Source of the DNA: Strongylocentrotus purpuratus
Lineage: Eukaryota > Echinodermata > Echinoidea > Camarodonta > Strongylocentrotidae
Assembly: GCF_000002235.5 (NCBI RefSeq)
Contig: NW_022145611.1
Location: 7,280,242 to 7,344,241, forward strand
Reading direction: 5' to 3'
DNA length: 64,000 nucleotides
Positions 35,086 to 46,755 of the stretch are shown here, piece after piece. The stretch's first letter is position 1, and each line of letters starts with the position of its first letter. The notes under the pieces are model-generated. The model saw nothing but the letters and a program-made list of their open reading frames with translations. It ran no database searches and was not told the DNA's origin. Both the position numbers and the translations under genes were made by a program.

Positions 35086-35737
35086 CGCCATTGGTTCTAC
35101 TTATAATTATTGTCAAAATAATGTCAGAGATAAAACAGTCCTCTTTTTTAGTAAGATTTAATCATAAAATAACCAGATATGAACTCATCACAAATTTATG
35201 TTAACGCATTTTAGTTTATTTATTTCAGCTGGAAAATCATAAAACGAATGAATATAGCATAGAATATGATCGAATGCTTAAAAATAATGAAAAATATAGC
35301 ATTCATATACATTCTTACGGCCAACATCGGGTTAAATGGAAAATATCATATATATCATGTAGATCTGTTAATTTACTCGATACATAAATGAAATGACAAA
35401 CTAAAAACAATCCTTTAGTCTACAGTGTATATTGAATCCCTTGGATCCGCGGTTATCATGATTATAACGCACAACGAAGAACAGAATATGACAGAACATA
35501 AACATTTATTCATATACAGTTGTGTATTCTTATATAAAAATAAAAAGATATTTGCTTTTTTCAGTAGGTCAATGACAAACGATTCTTCTCAGATTTCATT
35601 CTGACATTTTCTGGTAAAAATAATGTAATTTAATTATGCATAGCCTTATAACGGAAACATGTCAAAGTAAAATTATAATCGGTTTATCGTGATGAAATTA
35701 AATACAATTTAGAATGAGACCCTTTGGAGGAAGAGCA

Positions 35738-38113
35738 TCAAACAAAGGTTGATTTTTCAATTCCATCCGGTAGATTAGTATACGCTAACACACTCGCGAA
35801 GTATTCCGATTCGTACTTCGGTGAATTTCGGACGTATTCGATATACGCCGGAGACCCTGGTATGACGATGTTGTCCGCAACGACGACGGTTCCAGCTTTC
35901 AAAAGCTGGTGCTCTTCGAGGAGGATCAGATCGGGTTTGTACAAAGATTTTACGTGATCGATGAACACGTAATCAAAACTGGCGATGTCGAACTCGTCTT
36001 TGAGATTTGGAATGACTTTAGTGGAAAAACCCTTGATGACTTGGACCTGAGACATGAAATGAAAAGAAAAATATTGTTTAATGAACTTGGATTTTTGAGA
36101 TTAAGAGGAGTTCAACTAAATTACAACTAATCGTTCGTAAGCCATCCACTAAAACCTTTAGACGTGTTTTGCCGTTTTATTTGATGTGCCATTTTGATTG
36201 GGTTATTATCTTCGCTAATAAAGTGTTTAAAGACCATCAACCTATCTACCAGTATCTTGTTTCCATTGATTTTCTGGCCTTAATCTTTGTATAGGCGCTT
36301 CAAAGACCACACCAGTCACGACAGTCCTGCGTCAGCTTATGCCTAGGTCATTTAGCTCCACGGCTAGGATACCGCGGCCGTACGCCCCCGAATTCGAGAG
36401 ATACTTGCGGCGGCCGCAGAAGATATGCGGTGGCCTCAGGGTCACCCTAGGGCGTATCCCTATCTTTACAGGCTGTACGGGTCGCCGTGGGATTATAACG
36501 CGGATTTATGACCGTTTTTCATGTCTAGTTTTGCCGTAGCGATTAGACACGCCGTAACCATGCCGTAGAGCGGTTCCATGGCGACCGAAAGTCAGCCGTA
36601 CGGTAGTCTTGCGTTTTATATACCCCAGGGGTGAGGCGGTAGCATCAGTCTGACCGCACGGTCGCCGTATGGTCCCCCTTCGGCCGCCTTGCGGGCATCT
36701 TTCGGCTCTCTTACGTCTGCCGTAGTATTTGTCAAAAAGCTACGGCCGCCGCAGGGACGCCCCTTGGACCTACTAAGGCGACCGAGCGTAATGTCTTCAA
36801 AGGCCGTACGGCAGTCGAAAATGTTGTGTCTCCACAAATTCAAAATACGCCGTGCGGCTTCCCCAACATAATGTGACCGCTACCGTGTGTGACCGTGGCA
36901 ATGCTGCGGCGGTTCTTAAATTGCTATTAGCCGTAGATATTTTAGACCGCACGGCCGCCGCAGCAAATGTGACCTAGGCATAAATGACGTCTCACGTGCA
37001 GAGGGCGTTACTGTCCCTTTTTGGCGTTCCAAAGTTTGACTTACAGAGAAGTTTTTGCCTTCTATAGCTTTACGTATTTAGTTTACCCATCACTTTTAAA
37101 TGGCTTAACATTGCACCGTTTGTTAAAAGGAAGTTAATGTGAACTTCCCTCATTCTATTATTTTGCATGAAGGAAACTTAGATTGCAAAACATATTGTAG
37201 AAGGCATTCTGTTTCAATATGACATGCGTTACTATCTGATAGCGAATCAGTCGACGACATCAGGGAAAGCATCAAACAAAATTTTTAAAAGTCAACTACA
37301 TGTACAGTAATCATGGGATTTTTTTCCTTTAAAAGACACTCGTTGATGAGACTGCGATGTTAATGGTTTGATGAATCACAGCATTAAAGTTGTCTCGTGA
37401 CTATATCCTAAAGTACTGGAATTAGTTTGTCACATTCACACCTTAAGGCTTAAGTCCTTGTCATGATAATTAACATTTTCTCCATTACCACATCTTGTAA
37501 TCCTGCAAATTCGATCAACTTTCTTGCAGTAGCAGCCCGAGTTTCGTCAGGCTCCACACAGAGGTAGCGCGATCCTTCCGGAAGTTCCCGAGCGGCATTG
37601 ATAGCCGAGTAGCCGATGAAAGTGCCGAGCTCCAGACACGTCTTCGGTTTCGTTTTCTGCACGATCTTTCTCACGATGTGTCCTTGTATGACAGAGAGAG
37701 GGGGTGGGGTAGAGAAAGAGAGTGGTTTTAACTCTTATAATGCCACAGGGCTAATCCCCATTGTGCCAAGCCCCAAATCCCCCGTGTCAGGTTGTTTTGG
37801 AGATAATCTGATTAACGCCTTGATTAGCAGTGAAAAACACACAGCACAGTCCAATGAGCATGAACAATAACTGCTATTACGAATTCTGCATTGCACGCAC
37901 ATGGCACTCAAGCGATAGCTCTCTCGCATGGACTAAGCACAATAACGATAGCGTGCATGTAGCCTTATGGCAGGCTATGAGTTAAGTGAGGGGAGTGCGC
38001 ACTTATAATGGGACAGCGACGCAGAAAGAAAGGGACAGAGCAAAAGAGAGATGGCCGGCGTCGACAAAATACAGTCAAAGAGAGTGTGAGAGAGAGAAAG
38101 AGAGAGAGAGAGA

Positions 38114-38159
<46 letters not shown>

Positions 38160-41100
38160 AAGAGAAAGAGTCATAGAGCCAGAGACTTGCAAGGTCAAAA
38201 ATAATACGATAAGGAAAATGAAGAGGTCCGTTTTAAAAATCATGATGGATAGTGAGATTTGGGAATTTATACTATACTAGATTACATAAAATGCCATATA
38301 ATCAACAAGATGAAAGAATTTAAAGCGGGACTGCACTACTGGTAGCTACTTGCGCCCTCTATATTTGGCAATCAATGCCTAAACGGTACTCGTTGGTCCC
38401 CCATGATCCCCTTTTCCTATGTTAATTGAGAGCTGATTTGATGAGATAACCACCTGTTGGTGACCATGCAGGGAGGTCTAACCCATCCTGGCCTAACTAG
38501 TGCAGACAGGCTTTAAGGTCATTATAAGACGATGATAATAGGGACTTTTAGATGTGCGTGGACGTGGACGTGTGACGTCCTTTGAAGGCACTGGCAGTAC
38601 CTTCAAAGGATGTCAGACATTGCAGTCCACGTTCCCGTCGTGCAAATCTAAAAGTCCCTAATGAACATCAGACAACACCCAGGAAAGAATAGAGTGCGAC
38701 CACAGAGAGCATTAGACGAACCATTCACCTCCCTGGACATACGAAGCGTAAATTCGTTTTGCGTCAGTCAGGAATTAGCTTCAGACATAGATTTATGCGC
38801 TCTACAGACCCAAACGTTATCTCAAACATAAAAGCTGGGGTGTTGCGTGATTCTAGCCATTGAGGGGGGGGGGGGGGGGGGTGGGGGCTATGGTGGGGGC
38901 ATTGACCAAACTTGACAAGCGCGTTATATTGCAATGTTACTACAAAATAGCGGAGTTTAAAGCTTATCTGTACTAGTTTATAGGAGGGATTAGACCTCAC
39001 TGCAAGGTCACTGGACAGGTGGTTATCTCATCAACTCAGCTCTCAATTAACATAAGAAAAAGAGGGTCATGGGGACCAGTGGTCACCGATTAGGCATTGC
39101 TTTCTATATAGAGGGAGCATGAAGCTACAAGTAGGACAGTGTGGCTTTAAAGCTAATCTTGAGCTCTGGTACTCGTATGCCGAGAGAACATGGCTGTAAT
39201 ATTCATTCTGGATTGTTTATCCTGCAGTAGATAGTTTGTAAAACCAGTAAAATTAAAACGACCTCACAGAAACTTGCTGGAAATCATCTTCAATAAAAAA
39301 TTAAAAAAACACAACTCTATTAATGTTGCACATAGCCATATGACCTGTGTTAAGCACATTATATCGGGCCTACCTCCCTTGATTACCTTATCTTTCTATG
39401 CTCATTACTCAGCCCCTATACATTTTCCACCAACATTGTTTGGCTCATGTCATCTATTTGTAATCTTGAACATTGATTCAGTGTAAGTTTTGTTGGATTC
39501 TGTTAGAATTTATTCTCTATCATTACCAGAACTCAAGTTTATACTTCAGGAGTTTGATACTAATAAATACATTCGATCTATAAACAAAATCAATACCTTT
39601 TTCGTCACCGAGACAGAATGTCCACTGCTGTTCACGGTTGAAACGATCCAACGCCTTTATGATACTGTCTGGATCTCCCCTCTGCGCATGCTCAGTGACG
39701 TATTGATAGATCCGATCGGTCAGCCGACCATACCATCGGTCACACAATCGCTTCAAGACCCCTTCAAGATGAACAGAAGAGGGGGGGGGGGGGGGGAGAG
39801 AGAGAGAAGAAGAAAATTCTGTTATCAAGTGTACTGATAATGGACATTGATGTAAAACTGAATAAATGACTGAGTAAAGGAATAAATATATATAAAAAAA
39901 TAAAAATCAATCAATCAATCAATCAATATATAGATAGATAAATAAATTAACTTGATATGAATGAATAAATAATTTAACAAATAAATACATTATATATCGG
40001 CTAACAATGGCTGCCCTGTGTGCCGTGGAGAGGGGGGGGGGGTGCCGGGCGCGGGTTTGGAAAGAATACTAAGTCTTTTACATGTACACTTTTTACTTGA
40101 AGAAAATAGATTAGGCCCTAAAGTGCTCTAGTGCAAAATGATAGTCTTTTTTGTGTATGGATTTGTAGGGGGAAATGCAATAGATAGCATGTTTCATGAG
40201 TGTCACGACGTCATAGAAATAACTACATCGATCTACTTATATACTAACTATGCTTCTACTTCTAATGCTGCTACTACATATTGTACCTGCAGCCCAGCAG
40301 CACTAATATTATTCATGATGCGTTTGACATCGTTCTTTGACGCATTTCCCAATGCACATTAAAATCACCTGAAATTATCAACTTTCCTGGAATCAAAGAG
40401 GTTTTACTAATAAATAATTATTCATCAAACTCGGTAAGGAAATCAGACAGAGTTAACCTGTTTACAGCTGATGGAGGTGGTCTGTACACAACAATAAAAT
40501 GTACTGAACTTGAAATATCTGTAACATGAACATATTCAAAAGTTGAAGAAGCAAACTCTTCCTTCGTCTTTTTCATTTTGAGTGGTGTTTTGAATAATAT
40601 ACCGATACCCCCTCCACGAACCAGGTGGTGTACTACGTCATACGCTTCACTTAACGTCTTAACCATGTTTCGGTTATAAACAACATATCAATATCATAGG
40701 CCTATGTTATTGTACATAGTTTGTACATACTCTGCTATGAAGCATGGACTTTAGCCTCTGATACTAAAAAGCGTTTGGAAAGTTGCAAAACGTGGTTTTT
40801 AAGAAGAATGATGAAAATCCCCTGGACTGACAAAGTTAGTTATGAGGAAGTTCTTACACGAGCTGAAGTGCAAAGGAAAATGATACGTGAGATGTTGATT
40901 AGGCATTTGAAGTTCATGGGTCACATTACACGTAAGGAAGGCCAAGAGAATCTTGCTTTGACAGGGGAAATTGTGGGAAGAAGGAGTAGGGGAAGAAGGG
41001 GGATACTTTGGATGGACAGTCTGCAGAAATTGTTGGAAGAGAGAGGAGTGAAAGAACTGGGAGTGGTACTAATACAGAAGGCTAGGAACCGAGGGTTGTG

Positions 41101-43557
41101 GAACAGCAGGCGCGTACGCAGGAGGGGGGGGGGTGTTTTGGGGTTAACACCCCACCCCCCCCCCCCCCTTGAGTTTTTTTAATGTGTGTGTTTTGTGTAT
41201 GTTTTTTGTGAAACCCCCCCCCCCCTTTTGAGTTTTTTTTTTATTATTTTTTTTTTTTTTTATTAAAAAAATTTAAAAAAATTATGCCAATGGCTGACCT
41301 AAAAAATGGTGACCTTCCCCCCCCCCCCCCCAACGGAACAAAATGTCAAATTTTGAAATTTCGAGACAAAAAAAAAGAAAAAGAAAAGTGTTCTCCTAAA
41401 CAAAGAATAACATAAGAGAAGGTGATAGAAGGAAAAAAACAAGGAATAACATAAGAATAGAAGGAAGAAACACAGAATAACAGAATAGAAGGAGGAAACA
41501 AAGAATAACATAAGAGAAGATGATAGAAGGAAAACACACAGAATGACATAAGAATAGAAGGAAGAAACAAAGAATAACATAAGGAAAGACAGAAAGAGAA
41601 AGTGATAGAATGATTAAAACAGAGAATTACATAAGAAAATGTGATAGAAGGAAAAAACAAAGAATAACATAAGAATAAAAGGAAGAAACAAAGAATAACA
41701 TAAGAGACGGTGATAGAAGGAAAAAATAAAGTATAACATAAGAATAGAAGGAAGAAACAAAGAATAACATAAGGAAAGACAGAAAGAGGAAATGATAGAA
41801 GGAATAACATATTAACGGAACAGGCCACGATAAAGAGCATGGCATAGTGAACGCAAATTGCATGAAAAGCAGGCGCGCGGTTTTTGCCCAAACCGGAACA
41901 GGCCACGATAATGACGCCATAGAATCATGATTGAGATCTCCGTTCGTTCAAACGAATTTTAGCGACCGTGATTCTGCAGAATCACGATACAAAATGCATC
42001 TTTTCAGCGTTTCATATTTGTGTTTTTAAACACGTTTATTTTTACGACCGGCGAAAAAATCGCTTGAACGAAACGTGTTTTAAACTAAACGTCTTTAAAA
42101 ATCGTGATTCTAGGGTGAAAAAGTGTCGATTGAACGCACCCATTACATTACATTCTCCAGCTCTGTCGGGATTCCCGTATTGTGTGGGAGCACTAATTAA
42201 TGGCCTCTGGTGCTGATGTATTCACCGGATGGTCCAGGATTAGGACTGACATCAGGCGCGGATCTACGTGGCAATTTTTCCGGCCTGCCCCCCCCCCCCC
42301 CTAGCCCAAAAATCTGTTTTTAAAAATCGGATAATAACGTATATTTAACTTTTTTTAAAACGAAAACGCCCCCCCCCCACCAAAAAAAAAAATATATATT
42401 TTCGCCCACACCGAAAACAAATTAATGGTCCTCCTTTCCATCACCCCCTCCCCCTGCGTATTCACCGGCTGATGAATTGGCCCCCCCCCCCCCTCTTGTC
42501 GCCGACTGGATCCGCCCCTGACTGACATCGCCAGACTGAAGTAACTTGAGCTGAATATTTATAGATACTCGAAATGTCAAGTACTTACAGTGAATCTTCT
42601 TAGCTGCATGGTATCCTATATATTGCATTCAACAGTACAGAGTAGACTCGCAGTAACACAATGAGAGTGAAAAGGCAGAGTTTCAATGGCTCCAAGGGAT
42701 CCCCAAACTACACGCACTGCTAAATTTTTAGTGGACCCCCCCCCCCTATACTCGATCATAAATTAAGAATTTGTTTGTAATAATTTTATTATGTGCAAAG
42801 TGTAATTGTAAAATTACCACCAAAAAAATTATGTATGAAAAATTGTAATACCTTTGTTTATCTTTCTGTTGGAAACGAAATAAATATGAATTGAATTGTG
42901 CTTCCATGCATCATTGCAGGCAGTCAATAGGTAGATAAGCTGTCCGTTCAAGCGGAGTGACCGTATGGTGACAATAATTATAGCTCCATACAGCACACAT
43001 GACGGCTCACACATTTACTGTATAGCTCAAATCAAACGATGGATAAGAACAGATCTAGCAATATCTCATCAATAAAAGCAAGATGTAATTGCACATTTAG
43101 CTACAAGTATCCTTGCATATCACAAAATTATCTGTTACAATCAATAATAAAGAACTTAATATACATGGTAGAAAACTACACAGAGCTCAGAGAGCACAAA
43201 AAACAATGTCAACCACGCAGGGCCGGAAGGTATGCGACTTCTACTACTACCATTCCTTTCTACCCCGATATACTATTCTTACTCCGATGATACCATATAC
43301 CTCCAAAGGCTCCAATACTATTAATACATTTACTAGATGAATATATATTACTCATATTACATGTATTACTATTCATTATACTCTCTATACAAGTTATACT
43401 ACAGGTACATATATTTCCTCATAAATTACAGTATTGCTGGTATAGTTATATCTTAGGCTAAAATACCTCCATCCGGAATATAGAAGAAGTTCAAATACTG
43501 GCTGTATAGATATTGAGCCCATGTAAGTTGTGGCACTTGCGGCCCTCCATTCTCCAT
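35738..43557 (-). CDS. Catechol O-methyltransferase-like protein, copy B
   Basis: Paralogue of copy A. Exons on the - strand: 43557-43467, 39761-39597, 37682-37489, 36046-35738, all with matching phases, giving 252 residues. Exon 1 (MENGGPQVPQLTWAQYLY...) shares 19 of 30 residues with copy A and has the same length and donor phase, which supports it as real coding sequence. SAM-binding CLELGTFIGYSA, Asp180, Lys183, Asp208, Asn209 and Glu247 are present. Trp77, at the vertebrate Trp38 position, is retained, unlike copy A; Trp143 is Val in both. The stop follows KSTFV directly. No signal or membrane segment is visible. Intron 1 holds LINE fragments and a minisatellite; a long palindrome lies 143 bp upstream of the start codon. 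Confidence 0.88.
36340..36980. mobile_element. TA-flanked inverted-repeat element, copy-B specific
   Basis: TGCCTAGGTCA at the left end is inverted at the right end (TGACCTAGGCA), with TA on each side. Copy A has the uninterrupted site near 25575 (CTAAATGACG). The 641-bp interior is GC-rich with many CCGTACGG and CGGCCG palindromes and no transposase frame. Confidence 0.85.
38090..38170. repeat. (GA)n/(GT)n microsatellite
   Basis: GA runs with a short GTGTGTGTGTG interruption, in COMT-B intron 2. Confidence 0.9.
38324..38512. mobile_element. TTAA-flanked MITE
   Basis: Flanked by TTAA at 38320-38323 and 38513-38516. Ends AGCGGGACTGCACTA and TAGTGCAGACAGGCT are imperfect inverted repeats. Copy A has the empty site with a single TTAA (CTTTAAGGTCATTAT near 26710). 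TTAA targets with a TTAAAG start suggest a Kolobok/T2-like group; piggyBac-like is the alternative. Confidence 0.8.
38541..38658. mobile_element. 118-bp MITE folding as a hairpin
   Basis: GGGACTTTTAGA is inverted as TCTAAAAGTCCC, with TA on both sides. The middle also pairs (CCTTTGAAGG with CCTTCAAAGG). Copy A lacks it at GATAATGAATAT near 26730. Confidence 0.85.
38867..38890. repeat. G-run
   Basis: A GGGGGGG run in COMT-B intron 2. Confidence 0.85.
38961..39146. mobile_element. TTAA-flanked MITE, opposite orientation to 38324-38512
   Basis: TTAA at 38957-38960 and 39147-39150. The sequence is the reverse-orientation relative of 38324-38512 (GTACTAG, GGTGGTTATCTCATCA, GGGGACCA). The paralogous place in copy A (near 27085) is empty. 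Confidence 0.8.
40310..40670 (-). mobile_element. LINE endonuclease-domain fragment
   Basis: The - strand encodes HLVRGGGIGILFKTPL, VHFIVVYRPPPSAVN and further on LIISGDFNVHWE, the conserved blocks of an apurinic-like endonuclease of a CR1/Jockey-type LINE. The frame has a stop before the GDFN block. It lies in COMT-B intron 1. Confidence 0.75.
40720..41102 (+). mobile_element. RTE-like LINE fragment
   Basis: + strand relative of the 15690-16264 copy: YEAWTLASDTKKRLESC, FLRRMMKIPWTDKVSYEEVL, LKFMGHITRKEG, GILWMDSLQKLLEERGVKEL. It is open through this segment and is cut at about 41102 by a G-rich repeat; the homologous LINE continues past this point at 15742. Confidence 0.8.
41103..41395. mobile_element. 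Left part of a CAGGCGCGTACGCAGG-type MITE
   Basis: It starts CAGGCGCGTACGCAGG, the same end as the complete element at 48947-49352, then G-run, AACACCCC, C-runs and GAGACAAAAAAAAAG. The right end is not seen; a minisatellite takes over at about 41396. Confidence 0.7.
41396..41815. repeat. Purine-rich minisatellite
   Basis: Imperfect repeats of AAAGAATAACATAAGAATAG and GAAGGAAGAAAC-type units. The long open frames on the other strand are simple-repeat artefacts. Confidence 0.9.
42253..42520. mobile_element. hAT-like MITE
   Basis: Ends CAGGCGCGGATCTACG and CTGGATCCGCCCCTG are imperfect inverted repeats; an exact 8-bp duplication ACTGACAT flanks it (42245-42252, 42521-42528). The interior has C-runs and AT stretches only. 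Confidence 0.88.
42771..42900 (+). repeat. LINE-like 3' tail, first of two duplicated copies
   Basis: GAATTTGTTTGTAATAAT ... CTTTCTGTTGGAAACGAAATAAA followed by GAATTGAATTG resembles a LINE 3' terminus. It recurs at 48540-48670 as part of the segmental duplication. Confidence 0.6.
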
Positions 43558-43699
43558 CTTCAAATAATCCGTCGTTTATCTTCTGTATACCGACTGAAGA
43601 AAGTATCACGAGCCGCTTTATTTATTGCTGTACACTACAGATATACAGTCAGGCCAAGATACACGCAGAGCTCGTATTGTGTCGGCCATACGGTCTATA

Positions 43700-43960
43700 C
43701 ACTATGAACATTACAGACAAAGAAAGCGGACAAAATATACAGTTCCTCAGGTAGACAAAGGAACATCCCTTCACTGCTATTAAAAAATGTGTAGAACAGG
43801 TGTCACATGCATATTCACCTTTTTACATAATGTAAAAAGGTGAATATGCATGTGACACCTGTTCTACACATTTTTACATAATAGCAGTGAAGGGATGTTC
43901 CTTTGTCTACCCGAGGAACTGTATATTTTGTCCGCTTCTTTGTCAGTCATGTTCATAGTG
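43700..43960. repeat. 261-bp near-perfect palindrome upstream of COMT-B
   Basis: Arms of about 130 bp are inverted around a single central base at about 43829 (CCTTTTTACAT-A-ATGTAAAAAGG). The outer limits CACTATGAAC and GTTCATAGTG match. Only a few mismatches and short indels occur. It lies just upstream of the COMT-B start (43557 on the - strand), so it could fall in the promoter or 5' UTR. Confidence 0.95.
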
Positions 43961-44062
43961 ATAGCATCATAAACGTACGATAGCATGTCCCTGGTAAAAC
44001 ACCACCACTCCGTGACTGTAAACCAAGGAGCTTTAAGAGATGGAGTCGTATCGATCTAGCTC

Positions 44063-44340
44063 CAGTGGCGGATCCAGGGGGGGGGGGGGGGGGGGGGGGC
44101 CCTGGGCCCCCCCCCCCCCCTTGAGAAAAAAATCATGTACAATCACGCGATTTTTACCTTTTTGGGGGTTGGGGTCCCCCCCCCTGGCGCTCAAGGGGGG
44201 GGGGGGGGTACAAATTTTAAAATTTTCGAGGACCAAAAAAAATGTGCTCACTACCCCCCCCCCCCCCCCCCCCCCCCCTGAGCGACTTTTCGGCTGGTTG
44301 AGTCGTTGCGATTTTTTTGGGACTCCAAAAAAAAAAAAAA
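44063..44340. mobile_element. CAGTGGCGGATCCAGG-type G/C-run element, left end
   Basis: Starts CAGTGGCGGATCCAGG and continues with long G and C runs, ATCACGCGATTTTTACC and CGCTCAAGGGG. The matching end CTGGATCCGCCACTG is seen in a separate copy at 50250-50264. The right limit here is uncertain. Confidence 0.65.
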
Positions 44341-45180
44341 AAAGTGTCCGCTTATCTGGATCTTCCTTGCAGATACGTAGACAGAAGGTTCCTGCCTAGC
44401 TGCAAACTAACGGGCCACTTTCAAAGGGAAATATGCTTTTGTAATGATAATTACTTTTCGTTACCACTCGTCTGATAATACGAGCAGTACACAGTAAGAG
44501 GCAAGCGAAAAGAAATGGAGCAAAATTTCCTGAAATATTAATCAAAATTACTCGACTGTGCATAATTATGTGGGTACTAATCTGACATAATAACATCATA
44601 AATAACTGTACATTAACAAATTACATGAGCCGGAAATTATCGGAAAAGTGTCAAATTGCTGGTGCAATAAGGATTGTAATATTTTACTATTTTTTTACAA
44701 ATTAAAACTGCTATTATACAATGTAAGCAAGTTTCTTGACACAATTAGGCTTTTGTATTCACATTTTATCATCTATTCGATTTCCCCCTTGTTGGTTAAA
44801 AAAAAAGTGAAAGATTAACGATATTCATTTGTGAACAAAATCACTACTCAAGCTTTCCAATGACATTGGCGGCTTCGAACCTCGGACATCAGGTAACAGA
44901 ACGCATGTAGATTCTAGTGTGCAACCTTAGAAAACGGCAGCTACTTGGCATACTTGTTTGTCAGTTGGGACTCCAGCTCTTAAAACTCCTTGGTAAAACG
45001 GACAGATATTTAGAGATTATGTTACAGACATTCCATGCTTTGACTTCGTGTGATACTGGAAACTTCAACTGGCCTTGATTGGAAACATGTAAAGGATTTG
45101 CTGTCGTTCCAGTATGTGTGTTGCCATCCCGGCCCCGGCCCCCACTCAGATTTAGGGTACGTATATGCGTGTTCCAAGCG
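44341..45180. other. Intergenic sequence, start of duplicated block I flank
   Basis: Mostly AT-rich with no gene. From about 45010 it matches 50280 onward in the second block (GGATTTGCTNTCGTTCCA, TGTTGCCAT). Confidence 0.5.
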
Positions 45181-45415
45181 ACCCCCCCCCTTTTCAGCAA
45201 AAGTCCGGTGTGTAAATTCAATACGGGTCGACCTTTTTTTTTGCTATGCGAGCCTTTTTCAGCACCCCTCCCCCCCCCCCCCCCCCCTTCAGAAAAAGTC
45301 CGGTGTGTAAAGTCAATACGGTTAGACCTTGGTTAGACCTTTTATTTTGTTACGAGTCGGTGAGTTTGGGAACACGCATGGTATCCCTCCGTTCACGGAG
45401 TGGGGGGCGGGTGGG
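45180..45415. repeat. Interspersed repeat with two subrepeats, second copy
   Basis: Same structure as 29298-29520: TTCAGCAAAAGTCCGGTGTG, CAATACGGG, a C-run, then GGGAACACGCATGGTATCC. It interrupts the block-I sequence that is continuous at about 50390 in block II, so it inserted in block I. Confidence 0.75.
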
Positions 45416-45659
45416 GGCGGGGTTGCCATGTCTTTTTTTATTCCACGGGAAGTCACACACACTGGAGCACGTGATGCACTTTTGTGGGTCAATATATATT
45501 TTTGTTTAAAGAGATCTTTTAATTCTTTTCATAACAGGGAAGAGGAAAATTCTGCTTAGTGTACCTGGGTCTAGACATTGGAGGGGGCGGTCCTACGACC
45601 TTGAATGAAATGCAAAATCAGCTACCTATTATAGGATGCGGCATGACAATTTTTCTCTC

Positions 45660-46020
45660 CCTTATTATACATGTCCCTTTTGCAGCCAACGTCAAAGTCT
45701 GTAGAACTTAGCAGGAATTATGAATAAGTCATGTGAAATTTAAACGTTATAGTAGTGTCCTAATATTCAAGTTATGCAAGGAAACTCGTTTACCTTCCAG
45801 ACTCCCTGTCAAATACTATTGAGTGACTCCCTGACATCTTTTTTCTTTGGTAATAGCATACATAAAAACGAGCTGTAACAGGTACATGAGCATTTGTCTA
45901 CATCAATAAACCCACTACTTTTAATGGCCAAAATTAAATTGATTGAATCTTTGTGCAGCACAAAACGTTCGACCATTCGGTACAAGAGTCTGAAAATCAT
46001 ACTATTACTTATGTGCATAA
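45660..46020 (-). mobile_element. Diverged copy of the 46756-47286 TTAA MITE family
   Basis: CCCTTTTGCAGCCAACGTC, CAGGAATTATGAATA, TATTGAGTGACT, ACATGAGCATTTGTC and TGAAAATCATACTATTACTT follow, in reverse, the same order as in 46910-47286. The outer TTAA end is not preserved. Confidence 0.65.
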
Positions 46021-46237
46021 TAATCACTTATGTCTATTCGACAACTAATGATCGTCATTTGTTTTATACTATAGCATTACTATGTCCACACAATTATAAA
46101 TCGAATGTTTCATGCATAGCATATGAACAGGGAGTCCCTTTAAAGCCTATCTGTACTAGTCTGAACAGGAGGGAATAGACCTCCCTGCGTGGTCAATGGC
46201 AAGTGGTTATCTCATCAAATCAGCTTTTTTCAGTTAA

Positions 46238-46751
46238 AGATAATATAATACAAAGTTTTTGTATGGGGTCATTGATTTGGTTCAAAGGAATTACATATTG
46301 GGAGCAAATGCGATCCTACAATATTCAGTGATCGTTGTCGCGGTTGAAATCGAGTCTAAAGTTATGAAATTGTAAATAATAAACTCTTTATGTTGTATAG
46401 CTCCCTGTCAAGGTCAATATAACAATAAAGCTATAATCATTGTCTTGACTAAAATCGACCGATTAGCTATTCCCGTTTTAGAAATTATATCACAACTACA
46501 TATTCTGAGATTTTCATGGTCGCATCTACCATTGTAAGGCCGTAGGAGCTATTTGAAATTCATCAAAATTTACCGGAAGCACCGGTAAATTTTTATATTC
46601 AATTTTTCTCGAAAGCAGAAGTTTTTTATGGGCTAAATTTTCTAGTGCTTATAATACATCCACGTGCATGCAGGGGTATCCAAAAATATCAAAATTGTAA
46701 AGAATCACTACCCACCCAATTTTCATAATTTCACAAAACTTTGTATTACCT
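46238..46751. mobile_element. TTAA-flanked element, inner member 1
   Basis: TTAA at 46234-46237 and 46752-46755, with ends AGATAATATAATACAAAG and CTTTGTATTACCT as imperfect inverted repeats. Its right half recurs inverted at 49742-50068 (ACCGGTAAATTT, AAAATCGACCGATTAGCTAT). Confidence 0.85.
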
Positions 46752-46755
46752 TTAA

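Larger units (their letters stand above)
35086..40060. repeat. Segmental duplication, copy B (COMT exons 2-4 and flanks)
   Basis: This is the partner of copy A at 22838-27640. It carries its own insertions at 36340-36980, 38324-38512, 38541-38658 and 38961-39146, none of which is in copy A. Homology also runs from 40100 to 40215 (to 30225-30350). Confidence 0.85.

Noticed and set aside
40721-41182. Host gene with a 153-codon open frame
   Set aside because: Motifs match the C-terminal part of a LINE ORF that also occurs at 15690-16264.
41299-41920. Long - strand open frames with VILCFFLL-type repeats
   Set aside because: They translate a purine-rich minisatellite; composition and periodicity explain the open frame.
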